Assembly (NCBI GenBank): GCA_965201085.1
Contig: CBDAVS010000042.1
Span: 75,915 to 139,914 of the forward strand
Direction of reading: 5' to 3'
Source: JAPOUP01 sp965201085
Lineage (GTDB): Bacteria > Pseudomonadota > Alphaproteobacteria > Rhodobacterales > Rhodobacteraceae
Length of the DNA: 64,000 bases
Shown: in pieces, positions 1 to 8,982 of the stretch
How the letters are laid out: each line of letters begins with the position of its first letter
Position numbering within the stretch: position 1 is the first letter of the stretch
Made by a program: the position numbers and the translations under genes
The notes under the pieces: model-generated
Databases searched by the model: none
Told to the model about the DNA's origin: nothing
What the model saw: the letters and a program-made list of their open reading frames with translations, nothing else

Positions 1-1
1 G

Positions 2-517
2 CGTGATTTCCGGACCGAGGCGGAGAAGGTGGCGTTTGATCCCGTGGTTCTATCAGCACGGTTCAACGTTGATCCAGCCGCGGCTTTGCGGAGGGTCGCA
101 TCCCTGCCCACACCCAAAGGGTTGGGGCGCATTGGCGTTGTCGTCTGCGATGCTTCGGGCACGTTGACATTTCGCAAGCCGGTCGATGGTTTTCCGTTGC
201 CCCGCTTTGGTGCGGCATGTCCCTTATGGCCTTTATTTCAGGCGCTTAACCGGCCATATGTGCCTATACGCGCTCTGTTCGAGATGTGCGGCCGTGAGCC
301 TGTGCGGTTTCTGGTCTACGCGATCGCGCAGCCGATGGGTTTGGCGGGCTTTGATGCGCCTCAGGTGTTCGAGGGGACGATGCTCATCCTTCCGGCTGAC
401 CGCGTTGCCTTTCCGGAACTGCCCGTTCTTTCGGCGGGCACGAGCTGCCGTATCTGTCCAAACGACAACTGTGACGCACGGCGTGAGATGTCGATACTCG
501 CGCGGGAACCATCATAG
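2..517 (+). CDS. C-terminal part of XRE-family short-chain fatty acid regulator (ScfR/PrpR-like, DUF2083), 5' end outside window
   Basis: The frame is open from the window edge to the stop at 515-517, so this is the 3' part of a longer gene. The visible residues match the C-terminal DUF2083 region of XRE regulators that also carry an ImmA/IrrE-like domain. These control propionate/methylcitrate or acetate metabolism in alphaproteobacteria and actinobacteria. The family's terminal cysteine cluster is present as GTSCRICPNDNC, a likely metal or cofactor site. The helix-turn-helix and peptidase-like domains would lie upstream. The final residues (ILAREPS) are shorter and more divergent than usual. 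Functionally it would suit the propionyl-CoA synthetase at 37.4-39.3 kb and the kinase system just downstream, but that link is inference. Confidence 0.75.
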   Translation, partial: RDFRTEAEKVAFDPVVLSARFNVDPAAALRRVASLPTPKGLGRIGVVVCDASGTLTFRKPVDGFPLPRFGAACPLWPLFQALNRPYVPIRALFEMCGREPVRFLVYAIAQPMGLAGFDAPQVFEGTMLILPADRVAFPELPVLSAGTSCRICPNDNCDARREMSILAREPS

Positions 518-870
518 GCGCGGCGTTACGGCATTCAAGCCCAATTCGCCGCGCTTCGGTTTCGTGTGTTTCCTATGCGGAATCCATCTCACAGTGCGCA
601 TTACGGGAGTCCTTTGCCCATGAGCGAAATGACCACCGGTACTGATTGAAGCGTCCGTCTTTCAGTGCCTCCCGATCGCCGTGTTGCGGAGATCAGGCAG
701 CGTGTCTGACGCTCGTGCGTGAGGAGATGCCGCTGGCCCGCGACCCATCGACGAATGACGAAAACCGAAGGCGAGTGGCGGGATATGTTCGTGATCCAGA
801 CCTGCGATGTGGCAACGACTTCCGAAGAGATGATCGGGTATCGGAGTTTCGTTCATATAGCCGTCTCCTT
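518..870. other. Intergenic stretch without a recognisable gene
   Basis: About 350 bases between the regulator stop and the promoter of the two-component operon. Short open frames exist on both strands, but none has a ribosome binding site, a known motif or convincing codon use. It may be decayed coding DNA. I see no IS end or RNA gene here. Confidence 0.4.
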
Positions 871-899
871 TTGACAGCCGTCTGTTGTTGCGCGATAGT
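871..899 (+). promoter_or_regulatory. Sigma70-type promoter of the response regulator/kinase operon
   Basis: A perfect -35 hexamer TTGACA (871-876) is followed by a 17-base spacer and GATAGT (894-899), four of six matches to TATAAT. Transcription would start near 906, leaving a leader of about 30 bases before the ATG at 935. The call is from sequence only. Confidence 0.6.
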
Positions 900-934
900 T
901 GCACAAGCCATTGCGCCGAGGGAGGAGGGGACGG

Positions 935-1303
935 ATGCGCAAACAGGTTCTGCTCATTGAGGATGAGCACAATATCGTTCAGGCCATCGAGTTTGTCCTG
1001 TCACGTGCCGGTTGGACGGTTCACACCCATGCCGATGGCGCGACCGCTGTAGCGGAAGTGAATCGACGCTCACCCAATGTCATTATACTTGATGCGATGC
1101 TGCCGAATCGATCCGGTTTCGAGATTATCAAGGATCTTCGCGCCGACCCCGCGACCGCATCGCTTCCGGTCCTGATGCTGACCGCAAGAGGCCAGAAAAG
1201 GGATCGGGAACTGGCAGAACGATCGGGTGCCAGCCGCTTTATGACAAAGCCCTTTTCCAATTCGGAAGTGTTGGACTGCTTGCGCGAGCTAACCGCCGAA
1301 TGA
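935..1303 (+). CDS. Single-domain CheY-like response regulator
   Basis: A 122-residue receiver domain with no output domain. The acidic pocket (E9, D10), phospho-acceptor D53 in ILDAMLP, T83 in MLTARG and K105 in TKPF are all present, so it should be phosphorylated normally. I chose the ATG at 935 because a strong GGGAGGAGGGG ribosome site lies just upstream; an in-frame ATG at 899 would add 12 unlikely residues. Its stop overlaps the next start by four bases (ATGA). The operon ends in a symporter-type histidine kinase, its probable phosphodonor. In related bacteria such pairs sit near acetate or propionate metabolism genes. Confidence 0.9.
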   Translation: MRKQVLLIEDEHNIVQAIEFVLSRAGWTVHTHADGATAVAEVNRRSPNVIILDAMLPNRSGFEIIKDLRADPATASLPVLMLTARGQKRDRELAERSGASRFMTKPFSNSEVLDCLRELTAE

Positions 1304-1566
1304 GCCGGGACGACGACATTTCACCGCCAACGCGCATGGCATATCGGCGAAGGCGGTTCGTGGATGCGGCCCGTTTCCTGCCCGTGCTGGGGTTGTTTCT
1401 GTTCATTCTGCCTGCGCTGGCCGTAGGAGGCGATGAGCCGCTCGGTACGGCGGGCGGTCTGGTCCTGGTGTTTGCCATCTGGGGAATACTGATCGTGGTG
1501 TCGGCTCTGCTGTCACTCCGGCTTGGCGGGGAAGACGGTGACGATGAGGGGAACCGGCAGGGATGA
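1300..1566 (+). CDS. Small two-helix membrane protein between response regulator and kinase
   Basis: An 88-residue protein coupled by ATGA overlaps to the response regulator before it and the kinase after it, so all three are co-translated. It has a basic N-terminus, two hydrophobic segments at about residues 27-43 and 52-72, and an acidic C-terminal tail. I recognise no domain. Its position suggests an accessory membrane subunit or modulator of the symporter-kinase; this is inference from operon structure only. The overlapping starts leave little doubt that it is translated. Confidence 0.75.
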   Translation: MSRDDDISPPTRMAYRRRRFVDAARFLPVLGLFLFILPALAVGGDEPLGTAGGLVLVFAIWGILIVVSALLSLRLGGEDGDDEGNRQG

Positions 1567-4250
1567 TCGGTTTCAACCACCTTGTCCTGGTCTGTCTATT
1601 GTATGTGGCGTTGCTGTTCGCCGTGGCGTTCGCCGCAGAGCGTCGGGCGGTACGCGGTAAGGTCGGGTGGCTTCGGTCTCCGCTCGTCTACACACTGTCG
1701 CTTTCGATATACTGCACCGCCTGGACATTCTACGGTGCCGTTGGATACGCTGTCCGTTCCGGGCTGGAATTCGTCACGATCTACCTCGGTCCGACTCTCG
1801 TAATGATCGGCTGGTGGTGGGTGGTTCGGAAATTGGTCCGCATAGGCCGGTCGCAGAACATTACGTCGATCGCCGATCTTGTCTCCTCGCGTTACGGAAA
1901 GTCGAACCTGTTGGCGGTGCTCGTAACGCTTCTCGCCGTGATCGGCACCACGCCATACATCGCGCTTCAGCTTCAATCGGTGACTCAGTCGTTTTCGGTG
2001 TTCTCGGGTGCCGGAACCACAACCTGGCTGGCAGAGGAATTCAACACGACGGCATTGTTCGTCGCATTGGGGCTCGCGCTGTTCACCGTGCTGTTCGGCA
2101 CCAGAAGGCTGGATGCCAATGAACGTCACCACGGCGTCGTCATGGCGATCGCAGTCGAGGCCGTCGTAAAGCTGTTCGCGCTCCTTGCGGTTGGAATCTT
2201 CGTCGTCTGGGGGCTGTCCGATGGTCCGGCGGACATCATGGCCCGGATCAGTACGTCGGATATCGGGATCTGGAATCTTGATGGAGGGCGATGGGCCACT
2301 TTGATATTCCTATCGGCGGCGGCGTTTATCTGCCTTCCTCGTATGTTTCAGGTGATGGTGGTTGAATCGGTCACCGAGCGCCATGTCGCTGTCGCGAGCT
2401 GGGCGTTTCCTCTCTATCTCCTGCTAATGAGCCTGTTCGTGATCCCCATTGCGGTAACAGGGCTCCGAATCCTCCCGGACAGCAATCCCGATCTGTACGT
2501 TCTGACCGTTCCCCTTGCGCTCGGGCATGACAGTCTCGCGATGCTTTCGTTCCTGGGCGGATTCAGTTCGGCGACCTCTATGGTGATCGTAGCGGCCATC
2601 GCGCTATCGACCATGGTTTCAAATCACGCGGTTATGCCGGTCTGGCTCAGCCTGTGGGCAGGTCGTGCCACCATGTCCGGCGATGTCCGCCATTTCGTGC
2701 TCCTATCCCGCCGTATCGCCATTGGAGGGGTGTTGCTTCTCGGTTTTCTCTATCTTCAGTTTTCCGGCGGTGGCGAGGCATTGGCGGCGATCGGTCTGAT
2801 CAGCTTCGCTGGCATAGCGCAGATAGTTCCGCCTCTGCTGGGTGGTATTTTCTGGCGCGGTGCGACGCGGGTCGGGGCGGCGTTGGGCCTTTCCCTTGGA
2901 TTTCTTGTCTGGGCCTACACGATGTTCCTGCCAAGCTTCGGGGAGAGTTTTCTTATGTCGGCCAGTGTCCTGACGGATGGACCGTTCGGCATCTCCTGGC
3001 TCCGGCCCCGCGCACTCTTTGGTATGGATGGGCTTGATCCTCTGGTGCATGCCGTGTTCTGGTCCATGGCGCTGAACACCCTGGCGTTCTTCATTGGATC
3101 GATCCTGAGCGTTCCGAAGCCGCTTGAGCGACTGCAGGGAGCGCAGTTCGTCAATGTATTCCAGCATTCCCCCAGCGCCGCGAGCTGGACTTTCGGTACG
3201 GCGGCGGCTGAAGACCTGCTGGCGATGTCGCAGCGGATAATCGGCTCGGCCGAGGCGCAGAGACTTTTTGCCCGGGGCGCAAGCCTGCAGGGTAGGGTTG
3301 GTCGGTTGCCCGACACCACCGCCGAATTCGTTGAATCACTGGAACGCGAACTCGCGGGATCGGTTGGCGCGGCGACCGCACACGCGATGATCGGCCAGAT
3401 CATGGGTGGATCGATGGTGTCGTTCAAGGATCTAATGGCCGTGGCGGACGAGACCGCTCAGATCATGGAGTATTCCGCACAGGTCAAGGCGCAGTCCGAA
3501 GCGCTTGAACGTACGGCGGGCCAGCTTCGCGAAGCCAATGAGAAGCTGACGGCGCTCTCGATACAGAAGGACGCATTTCTTAGCCAGATCAGTCACGAAT
3601 TGAGGACTCCCATGGCGTCGGTCAGGTCATCCTCCGAAATCCTCATGTCGGAGGACATAACGGAGGCGGAGCGGAAACGGTTTTCAGGCATAATCCAGGA
3701 CGAGACGGTTCGGCTTACGCGACTGCTTGACGACCTATTGGATCTGAGCGTTCTTGAAAACGGGCAGGTGTCGCTGAATCTACAGCGGGCGGACCTGCAT
3801 GAAGTGCTTCAGCGCGCGGTCGCCGCCACATCACTGAAAGATGGCGATCAGCCGTTTTCCATCAGCCGTCACGAGCAGACTGAACATGTCCCGCTGGTCA
3901 CCGACTGCGACAGGCTCGCACAGGTTTTCATCAACCTGATCTCCAATGCCCGGAAATATTGCGACGCCGCCGCGCCTCGGCTCGAGATCGGCGTCAGTCG
4001 GAATCCCGAAGGCGTGATCGTGGATTTCATCGACAACGGGTCGGGTATCGCACGCGAGAACCAATCGGTGATTTTCGAGAAATTTTCCCGCTTGGCGGAC
4101 AAGGGGCAGGGCGCGGGACTGGGGTTGGCCATCTGCCGCGAGATCATGACGAGGCTTGGCGGGTCGATCACCTATCTTCAGGGGCGTTCCGGTGCGGCGT
4201 TCCGGGTCACTCTTCCGGATAGACCCGAAACCGCCACGGCGCATTCCTGA
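1563..4250 (+). CDS. Sodium:solute symporter-family sensor histidine kinase (CbrA/CrbS-like)
   Basis: An 895-residue fusion. Roughly residues 1-500 are a multi-helix SSF (PutP-like) transporter domain, starting FNHLVLVCLLYVALLF. A linker leads to a coiled segment around 640-665, then HisKA with phospho-acceptor H678 in SHELRTPM and a HATPase_c domain. The N box contains N795 (INLISNARKY); DNGSGIA and GAGLGLAI form the ATP lid region. It would sit in the inner membrane and sense or transport a small solute, phosphorylating the adjacent response regulator. CbrA/CrbS-type kinases control acetate or amino-acid use. All catalytic motifs are intact. The start overlaps the preceding gene by four bases. 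Confidence 0.9.
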   Translation: MIGFNHLVLVCLLYVALLFAVAFAAERRAVRGKVGWLRSPLVYTLSLSIYCTAWTFYGAVGYAVRSGLEFVTIYLGPTLVMIGWWWVVRKLVRIGRSQNITSIADLVSSRYGKSNLLAVLVTLLAVIGTTPYIALQLQSVTQSFSVFSGAGTTTWLAEEFNTTALFVALGLALFTVLFGTRRLDANERHHGVVMAIAVEAVVKLFALLAVGIFVVWGLSDGPADIMARISTSDIGIWNLDGGRWATLIFLSAAAFICLPRMFQVMVVESVTERHVAVASWAFPLYLLLMSLFVIPIAVTGLRILPDSNPDLYVLTVPLALGHDSLAMLSFLGGFSSATSMVIVAAIALSTMVSNHAVMPVWLSLWAGRATMSGDVRHFVLLSRRIAIGGVLLLGFLYLQFSGGGEALAAIGLISFAGIAQIVPPLLGGIFWRGATRVGAALGLSLGFLVWAYTMFLPSFGESFLMSASVLTDGPFGISWLRPRALFGMDGLDPLVHAVFWSMALNTLAFFIGSILSVPKPLERLQGAQFVNVFQHSPSAASWTFGTAAAEDLLAMSQRIIGSAEAQRLFARGASLQGRVGRLPDTTAEFVESLERELAGSVGAATAHAMIGQIMGGSMVSFKDLMAVADETAQIMEYSAQVKAQSEALERTAGQLREANEKLTALSIQKDAFLSQISHELRTPMASVRSSSEILMSEDITEAERKRFSGIIQDETVRLTRLLDDLLDLSVLENGQVSLNLQRADLHEVLQRAVAATSLKDGDQPFSISRHEQTEHVPLVTDCDRLAQVFINLISNARKYCDAAAPRLEIGVSRNPEGVIVDFIDNGSGIARENQSVIFEKFSRLADKGQGAGLGLAICREIMTRLGGSITYLQGRSGAAFRVTLPDRPETATAHS

Positions 4251-4398
4251 AAGCGTCCCGGGAGCGATACCGCTGATCGCGACCTATGGGAAAGGCATCG
4301 ATTTTCAGGCTATCCGGTGCCTGCGATTCGGTCGTGCCGCTCGGTCGCCGATCCTTCGTCAGCGGATCCCGGTGAAACCACAAGCTGCGGTTGGGCGC
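4251..4398. other. Gap between the convergent kinase operon and lepA
   Basis: About 150 bases between two converging stop codons. A bidirectional terminator would be expected, but I see no strong GC stem followed by a T-run, so none is called. Confidence 0.3.
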
Positions 4399-6198
4399 CT
4401 ATCCGTCGATCTTCAGCGCGGAAATGAACGCCGCATGAGGAATCTCGACCTTACCGAACCGACGCATCTTCTTCTTTCCGGCTTTCTGCTTTTCCAGCAG
4501 CTTTCTCTTTCTGGTTACGTCACCGCCATAACATTTCGCGGTCACGTCCTTTCTCAGAGCCGATAGGGTTTCCCTGGCGATGACCTTGCCCCCTATGGCC
4601 GCCTGGATCGGGATCCTGAACATGTGGCGGGGAATAAGATCCTTCAGTTTCTCGACCATCGCGCGACCCCTTGCCTCCGCCCTGTCCCGATGAACCATGA
4701 TCGACAGCGCGTCGACCGGCTCCTCATTGACCAGAATCTGCATCTTCACGAGGCTGTCCTGGCGGTAGCCGGTCATCTGATAGTCAAAACTCGCGTAGCC
4801 ACGGGTTGCCGATTTGAGCCGGTCGTAGAAATCGAAGACGACTTCGTTGAGCGGAAGGTCGTAGACCACCATGGCGCGCGCGCCGGCATAGCTGAGATCA
4901 ATCTGCAGTCCACGACGTTCCTGGCACAGTTTGAGCACGTCGCCCAGATATTCATCCGGCGCGAGTATGGTAGCCTTTATGCGCGGTTCCTCGATGTGGC
5001 TGACGCGGGTAAGGTCAGGCATGTCGGCGGGGTTGTGTAGTTCAAGCATTTCGCCGTCTTTCATATACACATGATAGATGACCGATGGCGCGGTTGTGAC
5101 GAGCTCGATTCCGTATTCCCTTTCAAGACGGTCACGGACCACTTCGAGGTGGAGGAGGCCAAGAAAGCCGCAGCGAAAGCCGAATCCGAGAGAGGCGGAG
5201 GATTCCATTTCATGGGAGAATGAGGCGTCGTTCAGGGCGAGCTTCTCGATAGCGCCGCGCAGATCGGTGAGGTCGGCTGAATCCATAGGAAACAGTCCAC
5301 AGAAGACAACCGGTACGGATGGTGCGAACCCGGGAAGCGGTGCGGTGGCCTGACGCTTCTCGTGGGTGATGGTGTCACCGACCTTGGTGTCGCGCACCCG
5401 TTTGATCGAAGCGGTCAGGACACCGATTTCGCCGGGTCCGAGCTCGGATATATCGATCATATTCGGCTTCAGGACGGCGAGCCTGTCGATACCGTAGGTG
5501 GCGCCGGTCTGCACCATGCGGATTCGGTCGTGTTTGCGGATTACGCCATCCATGACACGGATCATGACAACGACGCCCAGATAGGGGTCGTACCAGCTGT
5601 CCACCAGCATGGCTTTGAGAGGTGCTTCGCGGTCACCGGCCGGTGCGGAAAGGCGGTGGACGATGGCCTCCAGAAGTGATGGGATGCCGGTTCCTGTCTT
5701 TGCGCTGATTTCGACCGCGTCGGTGGCGTCGATGCCGATCACATCCTCGATCTGGCCGCGCACGCGCTCCGGTTCGGCTGCGGGCAGGTCGATCTTGTTC
5801 AGAACGGGTATGATCTCGTGGCCGGCGTCGATGGCCTGGTAGACGTTCGCCAATGTCTGCGCTTCCACACCCTGGGTCGCGTCGACGACGAGGAGCGAGC
5901 CCTCGACGGCACGCATGGAGCGGGAGACCTCATATGCGAAATCCACATGGCCTGGGGTATCGATGAGGTTGAGGATATAGGGAGTGCCGTCCCGGGCGAC
6001 ATAGTCGATCCGAACGGTGTTGGCCTTGATGGTGATTCCGCGCTCGCGTTCGATATCCATGCTATCAAGAAGCTGTTCCTGCATATCACGGGCTTCCACA
6101 GTCCCGGTCATCTGGATGAGTCGGTCGGCGAGCGTGGATTTACCGTGGTCGATATGGGCGACGATGGAGAAATTGCGTATGCGATCGAGGTCTGTCAT
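4399..6198 (-). CDS. lepA: Elongation factor 4 (LepA), ribosome-associated GTPase
   Basis: A 599-residue protein with the complete EF-4 layout. The GTPase domain begins TDLDRIRNFSIVAHIDHG with P-loop AHIDHGKST, then the DTPGHVDF switch and NKID specificity motif. EF-G-like domains follow, ending in the LepA-specific basic C-terminus (KAGKKKMRRFG). It acts on translating ribosomes, where it remodels stalled or initiating complexes. The ATG at 6198 gives the canonical N-terminus; an upstream in-frame ATG at 6234 would add 12 atypical residues. No partner gene follows (lepB is often adjacent elsewhere). It converges with the kinase operon. Confidence 0.97.
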   Translation of the reverse strand: MTDLDRIRNFSIVAHIDHGKSTLADRLIQMTGTVEARDMQEQLLDSMDIERERGITIKANTVRIDYVARDGTPYILNLIDTPGHVDFAYEVSRSMRAVEGSLLVVDATQGVEAQTLANVYQAIDAGHEIIPVLNKIDLPAAEPERVRGQIEDVIGIDATDAVEISAKTGTGIPSLLEAIVHRLSAPAGDREAPLKAMLVDSWYDPYLGVVVMIRVMDGVIRKHDRIRMVQTGATYGIDRLAVLKPNMIDISELGPGEIGVLTASIKRVRDTKVGDTITHEKRQATAPLPGFAPSVPVVFCGLFPMDSADLTDLRGAIEKLALNDASFSHEMESSASLGFGFRCGFLGLLHLEVVRDRLEREYGIELVTTAPSVIYHVYMKDGEMLELHNPADMPDLTRVSHIEEPRIKATILAPDEYLGDVLKLCQERRGLQIDLSYAGARAMVVYDLPLNEVVFDFYDRLKSATRGYASFDYQMTGYRQDSLVKMQILVNEEPVDALSIMVHRDRAEARGRAMVEKLKDLIPRHMFRIPIQAAIGGKVIARETLSALRKDVTAKCYGGDVTRKRKLLEKQKAGKKKMRRFGKVEIPHAAFISALKIDG

Positions 6199-6608
6199 GG
6201 CGCGGATATGAAGGTTAGTTAAGCGCGGCGTCAAGGCACGCTACGGTTGAACGGTATGAATGGATTCCTCCTATTCGGAATGACTCCCGGGGCAGGATTC
6301 TTAATTCCGCTCCATTGCCAGACATATTCGGTTCAGTGGTTATTGCGATATTCGCTGAAATCTGAATATCGGTGCCGCTTGGCGGATAGACCAGAACTCC
6401 GAGGTCATTCATATGTCCGGCGTGGCTCGACATATTTTCCAAGGTTCGGGATCATCGTCATTTTCGGTCAAATCAGGGGCATTAGTCTCCAGCCCGAGTT
6501 CTGGCCATGGTATTGACCTCCAAAACCGCGCGCTCTTCAAAGGCTTTCGATTATTTGCCGTATCTGTTATTTCAATGGGAATGTCGCCACCGTCCTTGGG
6601 AGAGATGC
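6199..6608. other. Divergent intergenic region between lepA and acylphosphatase
   Basis: About 400 bases, noticeably richer in A/T than its surroundings, separating the minus-strand lepA start from the plus-strand acylphosphatase. It should hold both promoters. Short open frames here lack ribosome sites and family resemblance. I see no IS ends or RNA gene. Confidence 0.4.
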
Positions 6609-6884
6609 GTGCGCAATATCGCATACATGTTCCGTGTCACCGGTCGGGTGCAGGGCGTATGGTTCCGAAAATGGACAAGAGAGGAAGCCGAACGGCTTGG
6701 TCTTCGCGGATGGGTGCGCAACGAGGTTGATGGATCGGTCTGCGCCTTGATCGCTGGACCGGAACCCAGTGTCGATGAAATGCTGCGCTCTTTCTGGCGA
6801 GGGCCTGACGCGGCGCGTGTCGAATCGATTGTTTGGGAACCTGTCCAACCGCCCGACCAAAGGTATTTCCGAATCCTGGTGTAA
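6609..6884 (+). CDS. acyP: Acylphosphatase
   Basis: A 91-residue single-domain enzyme of the usual family length. The signature GRVQGVWFRKW includes the phosphate-binding arginine, and GWVRNEVDGSV carries the catalytic asparagine. It hydrolyses acylphosphates such as acetyl- or carbamoyl-phosphate in the cytoplasm. I prefer the GTG start at 6609, with GGGAGAG just upstream, because it gives the typical length; the ATG at 6627 would remove six residues without touching the fold's core. The tryptophan in QGVWFR replaces the more usual glycine or tyrosine. It stands alone upstream of an IS-rich tract. Confidence 0.9.
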   Translation: MRNIAYMFRVTGRVQGVWFRKWTREEAERLGLRGWVRNEVDGSVCALIAGPEPSVDEMLRSFWRGPDAARVESIVWEPVQPPDQRYFRILV

Positions 6885-7113
6885 GCGGTTCGCGCTCGCG
6901 GGCCACCAAGCTCCAGCCCGACTCATCCACCATATCCGGTAATCCGTGATTTCGGATGCAGTACTTCGAGTCTGTAGCTGCCCGCTATAGGGACCCAACG
7001 GCTTTCACCCGGCTGTGGTCTTCAACCCCGGGCGGTCCTTGGAGCGCCGTGTAATGGGTTGGTGGCCGATGGGTTGGCTAAAGATCCTTTGGCCGACCAG
7101 CGACTGTTGACAT
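6885..7113. other. Short region before the IS5 remnant
   Basis: About 230 bases downstream of the acylphosphatase gene. No gene, repeat or IS terminus could be recognised. It may include the unrecognised end of the IS5-family remnant. Confidence 0.3.
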
Positions 7114-7943
7114 TCACCTCACGGCAATCACGGCGGCGGCCGCGGGAACCGTCGTCCGGAAGCCCGGTCCCGTCCCGTCACAGCGGGTGGCGACGACCCG
7201 GAACCCCCTGGTCCTCGCGAAACGGTTCCCGGTCCGGCGCCGCCATCCATACATCCCTCCGTCGTGCCCGCGCACCTTCTTCCGGTTCCCGCGGGAGGGA
7301 ATCACCGCCTCCGCCCCGCGCCCGCCGGGTTCCCCGACGGGCCGGTCCGCGTCGAAGGCCCTGTCGCCGACGGGCGCGCCGGAAGACCGGCCCTCCATCG
7401 GCTCCGGCAGCCCCTGCGGGTCGTGCGCCTGACCCGGAGGCGCCACGGTGTCCACGGGAAGGCCGGGCGCTTCGGCCATCGCCAGGACCTTGCCGGCCAG
7501 GCCTCCGCCGGAGCGTCCGACACCGTTCTCCTAGGGGCCCCTTTCCTCCCGCCGCCTTCCGGTGAGGCCGCGTCACGGCGCCGTCCACGAACGGGTGCCG
7601 CAGGTCGAGATCCCCCGACGGCGCCCCGGGAACACGGTCGGTCACGCCTTTCGGCACCCGGCGCCGCCCGGACACGCCGCCGCATTTCCCGAAGCGCCCG
7701 GGAAGGCCGCGCCGGGGGACACCCGTCCGCGCCCTCTGGAGGATGGCCCCGCCGAAGGGGCGGCCGTCCGCCGCCGTGCCCCCGGGGTCGCCCGCCCTGC
7801 CCGGCGGACACTCCCCGGTCGCCCGCCCTGCCCGGCGGACACTCCCCGGTCGCCCGCCACATTCCGTCCGTAGCTCCGTTCCCGCTCCTTTCCATGGTTC
7901 CGTCCGCGGTTGCCCGTAACGCCGTTCCGTGTGAAAGGTTCAA
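7114..7943 (-). pseudogene. Decayed IS5-family transposase (IS427/IS1031-like)
   Basis: The minus strand carries IS5-type transposase motifs spread over several frames. RHPFVDGAVTRPH corresponds to the first catalytic aspartate region. GQAHDPQGL and GDRAFDADR follow, then GAEAVIPSRGNRKK, the MYGWRRR and FRVVATRCD block, and a terminal AAAAVIAVR before the stop at 7114. At least two frameshifts separate these pieces. Compared with the family pattern (MYKWRHLIENFFxKxKxFRRIATRYDKT), the changes are mostly codon changes that add G or C, for example lysine to arginine or glycine. A 31-base tandem duplication lies in the 5' part. Terminal inverted repeats could not be identified. Confidence 0.7.
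7786..7858. repeat. 31-bp direct tandem repeat, about 2.4 units
   Basis: Two perfect 31-base units (7786-7816 and 7817-7847) are followed by an 11-base partial third unit. Each contains GGTCGCCCGCCCTGCCCGG. The array lies inside the decayed IS5-family transposase and adds to its frame disruption. Confidence 0.9.
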
Positions 7944-8118
7944 CCGGGAATGTCAGCGGGCCTTATTGTGCAGGAACCACATTCACCGATGTCAATCCCC
8001 TTAAAATCCTCGCAAAGCTTCTGCCAGCGCCCGTAGAGGACCGTCACGTTGCGTCTTGAATCAGTCGGAACACGGTGTAAGCATTCACTGAAGATGAACG
8101 TTTATACGGATCGATTCT
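7944..8118. other. Upstream region of the persulfide dioxygenase-like gene
   Basis: About 175 bases. No clear -35/-10 pair or operator palindrome could be fixed. The segment just before the ATG (TTTATACGGATCGATTCT) is A/T-rich and may include the promoter. Confidence 0.3.
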
Positions 8119-8982
8119 ATGTCTCCAGATATAACAGCTTTCTTCGACCACGTAACGAATACGGTCTCCTATATCGTCCGCGACCCGCAGGGCCATGGAT
8201 GCGCGGTGGTCGACAGCTTGCTGGATTTTGATTACGCAAGCGGTCGTACCGAAACGCGTTCGGCCGATAGGGTCATCGCGTTTCTCCGCGAGGAAAACCT
8301 CGACCTGCAGTGGATACTCGAAACCCATGTCCATGCCGATCACTTATCCGCCGCTCCGTATATCCAGGACAGGCTCGGCGGGAGAATCGGAATCGGTGAA
8401 AAGATAACCGTCGTGCAGGAGATGTTTGGAAAGGTCTTCAATGAAGGCACGGAATTCGAGCGCGATGGCAGTCAGTTCGACAGGCTGTTCACTGAAGGTG
8501 ACGTTTTCCATATCGGTCAGCTTCGCGGCGAGGTGCTGCACACTCCCGGGCACACACCGGCCTGCATGACCTATGTCATAGGCGACGCGGCTTTCGTGGG
8601 CGATACGCTGTTCATGCCGGATTTCGGTACCGCGCGCTGTGATTTTCCAGGTGGGTCGGCCGATGATCTGTTCGCTTCGATTCAAAAGATTCTTTCCCTG
8701 CCGACCGACACGCGAATTTTCGTCGGACATGACTACAAGGCGCCGGGTCGTGAAGACTACGCCTGGGAAAGCACGGTAGGCGAGCAGAGGGCTCGAAACG
8801 TTCATGTGCGTCAAGGCATTGATTCGGAGGAATTTGTGAAAATGCGTCAATGTCGTGACGAAGCGCTTTCGATGCCGAAATTGATTATTCCTTCGCTTCA
8901 GGTGAACATGAGGGCAGGGAGGATGCCGCCTGCGGACGAGCAGGGGAACACTTACCTGAAAGTTCCGATAGACCGGCTATGA
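8119..8982 (+). CDS. MBL-fold persulfide dioxygenase-like hydrolase (ETHE1/Blh type)
   Basis: A 287-residue metallo-beta-lactamase-fold protein. The metal-binding signature THVHADHLSA, the histidine in HTPGHTPACM, the aspartate in FVGDTLFMPDFGTARCDFPGG, and VGHDY are the expected ligands. The block GTARCDFPGG is typical of ETHE1/Blh enzymes, which oxidise glutathione persulfide to sulfite in sulfide detoxification. Blh proteins usually occur fused to, or beside, a DUF442 domain. Here a DUF442 gene lies 2.6 kb downstream in the same direction, beyond an IS insertion. The protein itself looks intact. Exact substrate is inferred from family and neighbour. Confidence 0.85.
   Translation: MSPDITAFFDHVTNTVSYIVRDPQGHGCAVVDSLLDFDYASGRTETRSADRVIAFLREENLDLQWILETHVHADHLSAAPYIQDRLGGRIGIGEKITVVQEMFGKVFNEGTEFERDGSQFDRLFTEGDVFHIGQLRGEVLHTPGHTPACMTYVIGDAAFVGDTLFMPDFGTARCDFPGGSADDLFASIQKILSLPTDTRIFVGHDYKAPGREDYAWESTVGEQRARNVHVRQGIDSEEFVKMRQCRDEALSMPKLIIPSLQVNMRAGRMPPADEQGNTYLKVPIDRL

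Noticed and set aside
646..960. 104-codon ORF upstream of the response regulator
   Set aside because: It has no ribosome site or motif and overlaps both the promoter and the response regulator start.
4624..6222. Several plus-strand ORFs of 90-138 codons
   Set aside because: All are antisense to lepA, which is complete and well conserved.
7786..7858. CRISPR array
   Set aside because: The 31-bp units are directly adjacent with no spacers, and no cas genes are present.
7264..8004. Long plus-strand ORF (246 codons) rich in arginine and proline
   Set aside because: It is the antisense of the GC-rich IS5 remnant; long spurious frames are expected in such DNA and no family motif is visible.
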